Assembly (NCBI GenBank): GCA_013791995.1
Contig: VMSS01000244.1
Location: 1 to 35,293 of the forward strand
Reading direction: 5' to 3'
DNA length: 35,293 nt
DNA from: Desulfurivibrio sp.
GTDB taxonomy: Bacteria; Desulfobacterota; Desulfobulbia; Desulfobulbales; Desulfurivibrionaceae
Below the pieces are notes generated by a model. The model made no database searches, was not told where the DNA came from, and worked only from the letters and a program-made list of their open reading frames with translations. Shown here one piece after another: positions 32,195 through 35,293 of the stretch; the stretch's first letter is position 1, and each line of letters opens with the position of its first letter. A program made the translations under genes and the position numbers.

Positions 32195-33253
32195 TCAGCG
32201 TTTGTTTTTGCTCTTCTGATATTTGACCACAGCCCGGTTATGCTCGGACAGATCACGGGAAAAATAATGGGTTCCGTCGTTTTTCGAAACGAAATAGAGA
32301 TAGGACTCAGAGGCGGGATGCAGCACGGCGACAATAGCAGCGCGGCCCGGATTGGCGATGGGGCCTGGAGGCAGACCATTGATCAGATATGTGTTGTATG
32401 GGCTTGGCGTTACAAGGTCTTTTCGGGTGAGATTGCCGTTAAAATCGGCAATCCCGTAGATCACGGTGGGATCAGTCTGCAGCCGCATGCTCTGCCGCAG
32501 GCGGTTTAAAAAAACACCGGCGATGAGGGGCCGCTCTTCCGGGGCGGCGGTTTCCTTTTCCACGATGGATGCCAGAGTAAGCACCTCGTGGGGAGAAAGA
32601 CCCAGCGGGTTGTCGTGTAAATCTCCCAATTCCTGCCGCACCTTTTTGCCCCGCTCAACCATCAGATTGACAATCTGCCTCGGGTGCTGGCCGCGTATCA
32701 GCTGATAGGTATCAGGAAACAGATACCCCTCCAGGCTTGCACCCCGCACCCCATGCTTGGCAAGAATGTCCGGATCACGCACCAGTTCGAGAAAATGATC
32801 GCGTTCTCCCCAGCCGCCCTGGGCCAAGATGTCGGCAAGCTGATAAATGTTGGTGCCTTCGGGAATGGTGACCGACCACCGCACGGTGGAGCCGACCGCG
32901 AGGATGCGGAGGATTTGATACGGGGTTTGTCCGGGAGTGAAGAGGTATTCACCGGCTTGCAACCGCTGGCTGAGCCTGGAGATTCTGGCGAGATAATAAA
33001 ATTCCCGCCCCGGCGGGATCACCCCGTTTTCGGCAAGAATATCTCTTATACCGGCAAGACTTGTCTTGGGAGGTATCAGGATATGGAGATTAGCCCCTTC
33101 CCGCACAGGGATGGGGGTTATCGCGTAAGACCAGATCCAGATCCCGATCCCGGCCAAGACCAGAAAAACAATAGCACACAGCCAGACTACCACACGCCGG
33201 ATGATGCCAAACTGGTTTTGGTCTTTTTTCCAGACCGCCATTTTTTGCCCCAA
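32195..33253 (-). CDS. mltG: Endolytic transglycosylase MltG
   Basis: A 352-residue inner-membrane YceG/MltG-family enzyme that cuts nascent glycan strands and so limits their length during synthesis. One TM anchor is at about residues 20-42 (VVVWLCAIVFLVLAGIGIWI). A LysM-like subdomain follows (GREFYYLARISRLSQRLQAGEY), and the catalytic domain has LEGYLFPDTYQL, LTLASIVEKETAAPEERP with Glu232 as the probable catalytic residue (E. coli Glu218 by motif), and RLQTDPTVIYG. The C terminus ends NPGRAAIVAVLHPASESYLYFV, typical for the family. The start is TTG 33253, with AGGAG about ten bases upstream; ATG 33241 (MAVWKK) is the alternative. It follows lon by about 80 nt on the same strand. Confidence 0.95.
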   Translation of the reverse strand: MGQKMAVWKKDQNQFGIIRRVVVWLCAIVFLVLAGIGIWIWSYAITPIPVREGANLHILIPPKTSLAGIRDILAENGVIPPGREFYYLARISRLSQRLQAGEYLFTPGQTPYQILRILAVGSTVRWSVTIPEGTNIYQLADILAQGGWGERDHFLELVRDPDILAKHGVRGASLEGYLFPDTYQLIRGQHPRQIVNLMVERGKKVRQELGDLHDNPLGLSPHEVLTLASIVEKETAAPEERPLIAGVFLNRLRQSMRLQTDPTVIYGIADFNGNLTRKDLVTPSPYNTYLINGLPPGPIANPGRAAIVAVLHPASESYLYFVSKNDGTHYFSRDLSEHNRAVVKYQKSKNKR

Positions 33254-33336
33254 CGACGCGCTCTCCTGGGATTTTCACAGTGAAGCCAGGCACAAGTCCT
33301 GCCAAAAAGAGACCGGATTATGCCTGCACCTCAACC

Positions 33337-35293
33337 TTAATCCTCAAAAACAATAGAAAGGATCCGGTCCATGTTCTTCACCGGAATGAATTTGATCTTC
33401 TTGCGGAGATCCTCGGGAATCTCCACCAGATCCTTCTTGTTTTGCTCAGGAATAATAACCGTGCCAATCCCGGCCCGGAGAGCCGCCAGAGCCTTCTCCT
33501 TGAGCCCGCCGATGGGCAGCACCCGTCCTCGCAAGGTAATCTCCCCGGTCATGGCCACATCCTGGCGCACCTTTCTCCGGGAAAGCGCGGAATACATGGC
33601 CGTGGCGATGGTCACCCCGGCGGACGGCCCGTCTTTGGGAATGGCGCCGGCCGGCACATGCACATGGATATCGATTTCCTCGAAATAATTATCGGCCAGT
33701 TTCAGTTTCTTCAGACGTGAGCGACAAAAACTCAGGGCTGCCTGGGCCGATTCCTTCATCACATCGCCCAACTGGCCGGTCATGGTCAGATTGCCGCGGC
33801 CCTTCAAGATGGAAATCTCAATATAGAGAATCTCCCCACCCACCTCGGTCCAGGCAAGGCCGGTGGCCATGCCCGGTTGGTCGATGATCTCGGTTTCCGA
33901 CTCGGGCGTGTACTTGGGCGGACCAAGATATTTGCTTAAGGTCCGGTCGGTAAGGGGAAACGGCCCCTTGTTGCCTTCCGCGACCCGGCGCGCGTTTTTC
34001 CGACAGATGGTGCCGATCTCCCGCTCCAGATTCCGCACTCCCGCTTCCCTGGTATAGTTGCTGATGATTTTGGCCAGCACACCATCGTCAAAATGAACAT
34101 GCTTAACGGTGATACCGTTTTCTTCAATCTGGCGGGGCACCAGATAGCGACGGGCAATCTCGATCTTTTCCTCAAGGGTGTAGCCAGCCAGACGGATCAC
34201 CTCCATCCGGTCATAGAGCGGAGCCGGAATGGTGTCCGCCATGTTGGCGGTGGTGATGAACATAACCTTGGAGAGATCAAAGGGCATATTGAGGTAATGG
34301 TCGGTGAAATCGGTGTTCTGGGCCGGATCCAACACCTCCAGCAGAGCGGAGGATGGGTCGCCCCGGTAGTCGGCGCCGACCTTGTCGATCTCGTCGAACA
34401 TGAACACCGGGTTGTTTGCCCCAGCCGTTTTTAGCCCCTGGATAATCCGGCCCGGCATGGCGCCGATATAGGTGCGGCGATGGCCGCGAATCTCGGCCTC
34501 GTCGTGCATGCCGCCCAGGGAAAGGCGGTGGAACTTGCGCCCCATGGCCCGGGCAATGGATTGGCCCAGCGAGGTCTTGCCCACGCCTGGGGGTCCGACA
34601 AAACAGAGGATCGGCCCCTTAGTCGTCTTGTTGAGCGAGCGCACGGCCAGGTATTCGAGGATACGCTCCTTGACCTTCTCCAGCCCGTAGTGATCCTCGT
34701 CCAGCACCGCCTTGGCGAGTTTGAGATCAATCCGGTCCTTGGTGCCCTTACGCCAGGGCAGGTCGAGGATCCAATCGATATAGGTCCGGACAATGGAGGC
34801 CTCAGATGCATCGGGATGCATGGTCTCCAGCCGTTTCAGCTGCTTGACCGCTTCCTTCTTGACCTCAGGCGGCATCCGGCATTTGATCAGCCTGTCCCGC
34901 AACTCATCCATCTCCTGGGAGCGGTCATCGATGTCGCCCAGCTCTTTTTTCAGGGCCTGCAACTGCTCGCGCAGGTAATACTCACGCTGGGTACGGCTCA
35001 TCTCCTCCTTGGCCTCGGACTGGATCTTGGCCTGCATGGTGGAGACTTCCAGCTCTTTCTGCAGATAGTCGGCCACCTTTTTCAAGCGCAGGGCCGGATC
35101 AAAAGTTTCCAGCACCGCCTGGGATTCAGAAACCTTGAGTTGCAGATTAGAAACCACCAGATCGGCGAGTCGTCCCGGTTCCTCCACGTTGTTCAGGATA
35201 ACCATGAGATCGGAAGACATGATTCCCTTGAGCGAGAGGATCTTTTCCGTCTGCTCGCGGACATTGCGCATGAGCGCCTCCATCTCGACGGAG
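33337..35293 (-). CDS. lon: ATP-dependent Lon protease (3' part; N terminus beyond the window)
   Basis: The C-terminal 650 or so residues of the cytoplasmic AAA+ protease Lon, which degrades misfolded and regulatory proteins; the gene runs off the right edge, so most of the N-terminal substrate-binding domain is missing here. Visible parts are the end of the N domain and coiled coil ([18 protein letters not shown]), Walker [17 protein letters not shown], Walker [12 protein letters not shown], sensor-type [19 protein letters not shown], and the Ser-Lys protease dyad, with Ser in [13 protein letters not shown] and Lys in [14 protein letters not shown]. The stop is at 33337-33339, after LSIVFED. 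The arrangement is a normal bacterial LonA. mltG follows on the same strand. No heat-shock promoter can be judged, as the 5' end is outside. Confidence 0.97.
   Translation of the reverse strand, partial: SVEMEALMRNVREQTEKILSLKGIMSSDLMVILNNVEEPGRLADLVVSNLQLKVSESQAVLETFDPALRLKKVADYLQKELEVSTMQAKIQSEAKEEMSRTQREYYLREQLQALKKELGDIDDRSQEMDELRDRLIKCRMPPEVKKEAVKQLKRLETMHPDASEASIVRTYIDWILDLPWRKGTKDRIDLKLAKAVLDEDHYGLEKVKERILEYLAVRSLNKTTKGPILCFVGPPGVGKTSLGQSIARAMGRKFHRLSLGGMHDEAEIRGHRRTYIGAMPGRIIQGLKTAGANNPVFMFDEIDKVGADYRGDPSSALLEVLDPAQNTDFTDHYLNMPFDLSKVMFITTANMADTIPAPLYDRMEVIRLAGYTLEEKIEIARRYLVPRQIEENGITVKHVHFDDGVLAKIISNYTREAGVRNLEREIGTICRKNARRVAEGNKGPFPLTDRTLSKYLGPPKYTPESETEIIDQPGMATGLAWTEVGGEILYIEISILKGRGNLTMTGQLGDVMKESAQAALSFCRSRLKKLKLADNYFEEIDIHVHVPAGAIPKDGPSAGVTIATAMYSALSRRKVRQDVAMTGEITLRGRVLPIGGLKEKALAALRAGIGTVIIPEQNKKDLVEIPEDLRKKIKFIPVKNMDRILSIVFED

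Noticed and set aside
1-35293. CRISPR array, tRNA, rRNA, transposase or prophage genes
   Set aside because: No regularly spaced direct repeats, tRNA-like cloverleaf, rRNA sequence, transposase/integrase or phage structural motif was recognised by reading.

Overview
This 35.3 kb window is a gene-dense, fairly GC-rich chromosomal segment of a diderm, LPS-bearing bacterium. It carries LptD, MltA/MltB/MltG, a type IV pilus ATPase, a LbtU-like porin, an acetyl-CoA synthetase, cobalamin genes and a c-type cytochrome lipoprotein. That mix, together with an RNase E/G whose disordered extension is N-terminal, suggests a deltaproteobacterial (Desulfobacterota, possibly Desulfobulbales-like) host. This is an inference from gene content; no rRNA or other taxonomic marker is present. 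I see no tRNA, rRNA, CRISPR array, insertion sequence or prophage.

Layout. 1-5.2 kb (+): an RND efflux adaptor and pump, a 64-residue small ORF and a secreted CAP-domain protein, in a tightly packed cluster behind a 36-bp palindromic operator-like element. 5.3-7.1 kb (+): an MscS channel and a CDF cation exporter, overlapping by 4 nt. 7.2-9.2 kb (+): an orphan membrane-anchored GH17 glucan-active enzyme. 9.3-11.0 kb (-): a LbtU-like porin followed by a mono-heme cytochrome lipoprotein, behind a strong promoter and a leader with an intrinsic terminator-like hairpin. 11.36-14.5 kb (+): rsmG, cobQ, cbiB. 14.5-17.8 kb (-): mltA, a pilT-like ATPase and a zinc-ribbon/pseudo-receiver protein. 18.05-21.6 kb (+): acs with a CRP/FNR-type site upstream and a strong terminator, then an AGCS sodium:amino-acid symporter. 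21.6-27.8 kb (-): ilvD, lptD, a DHH-family phosphoesterase and mltB. 28.1-28.9 kb (+): an AT-richer NYN/LOTUS-type gene with a probable TTG start. 29.1-32.0 kb (+): a radical SAM protein overlapping an RNase E/G gene. 32.2-35.3 kb (-): mltG and the 3' part of lon, which runs off the window.

The dominant theme is the cell envelope: efflux, osmotic release, metal export, glucan modification, outer-membrane porin, three different lytic transglycosylase families and LPS export. Housekeeping metabolism (B12, acetate activation, branched-chain amino acids) and RNA/protein turnover (RNase E/G, Lon) are interspersed. No obviously novel defence or mobile system is visible. The observations most worth a second look are the promoter/attenuator leader of the porin-cytochrome pair, the zinc-ribbon pseudo-receiver next to the PilT-like ATPase, the DHH protein inside the lptD-mltB cluster, the inverted domain order of the RNase E/G, and the transferred-looking NYN gene.
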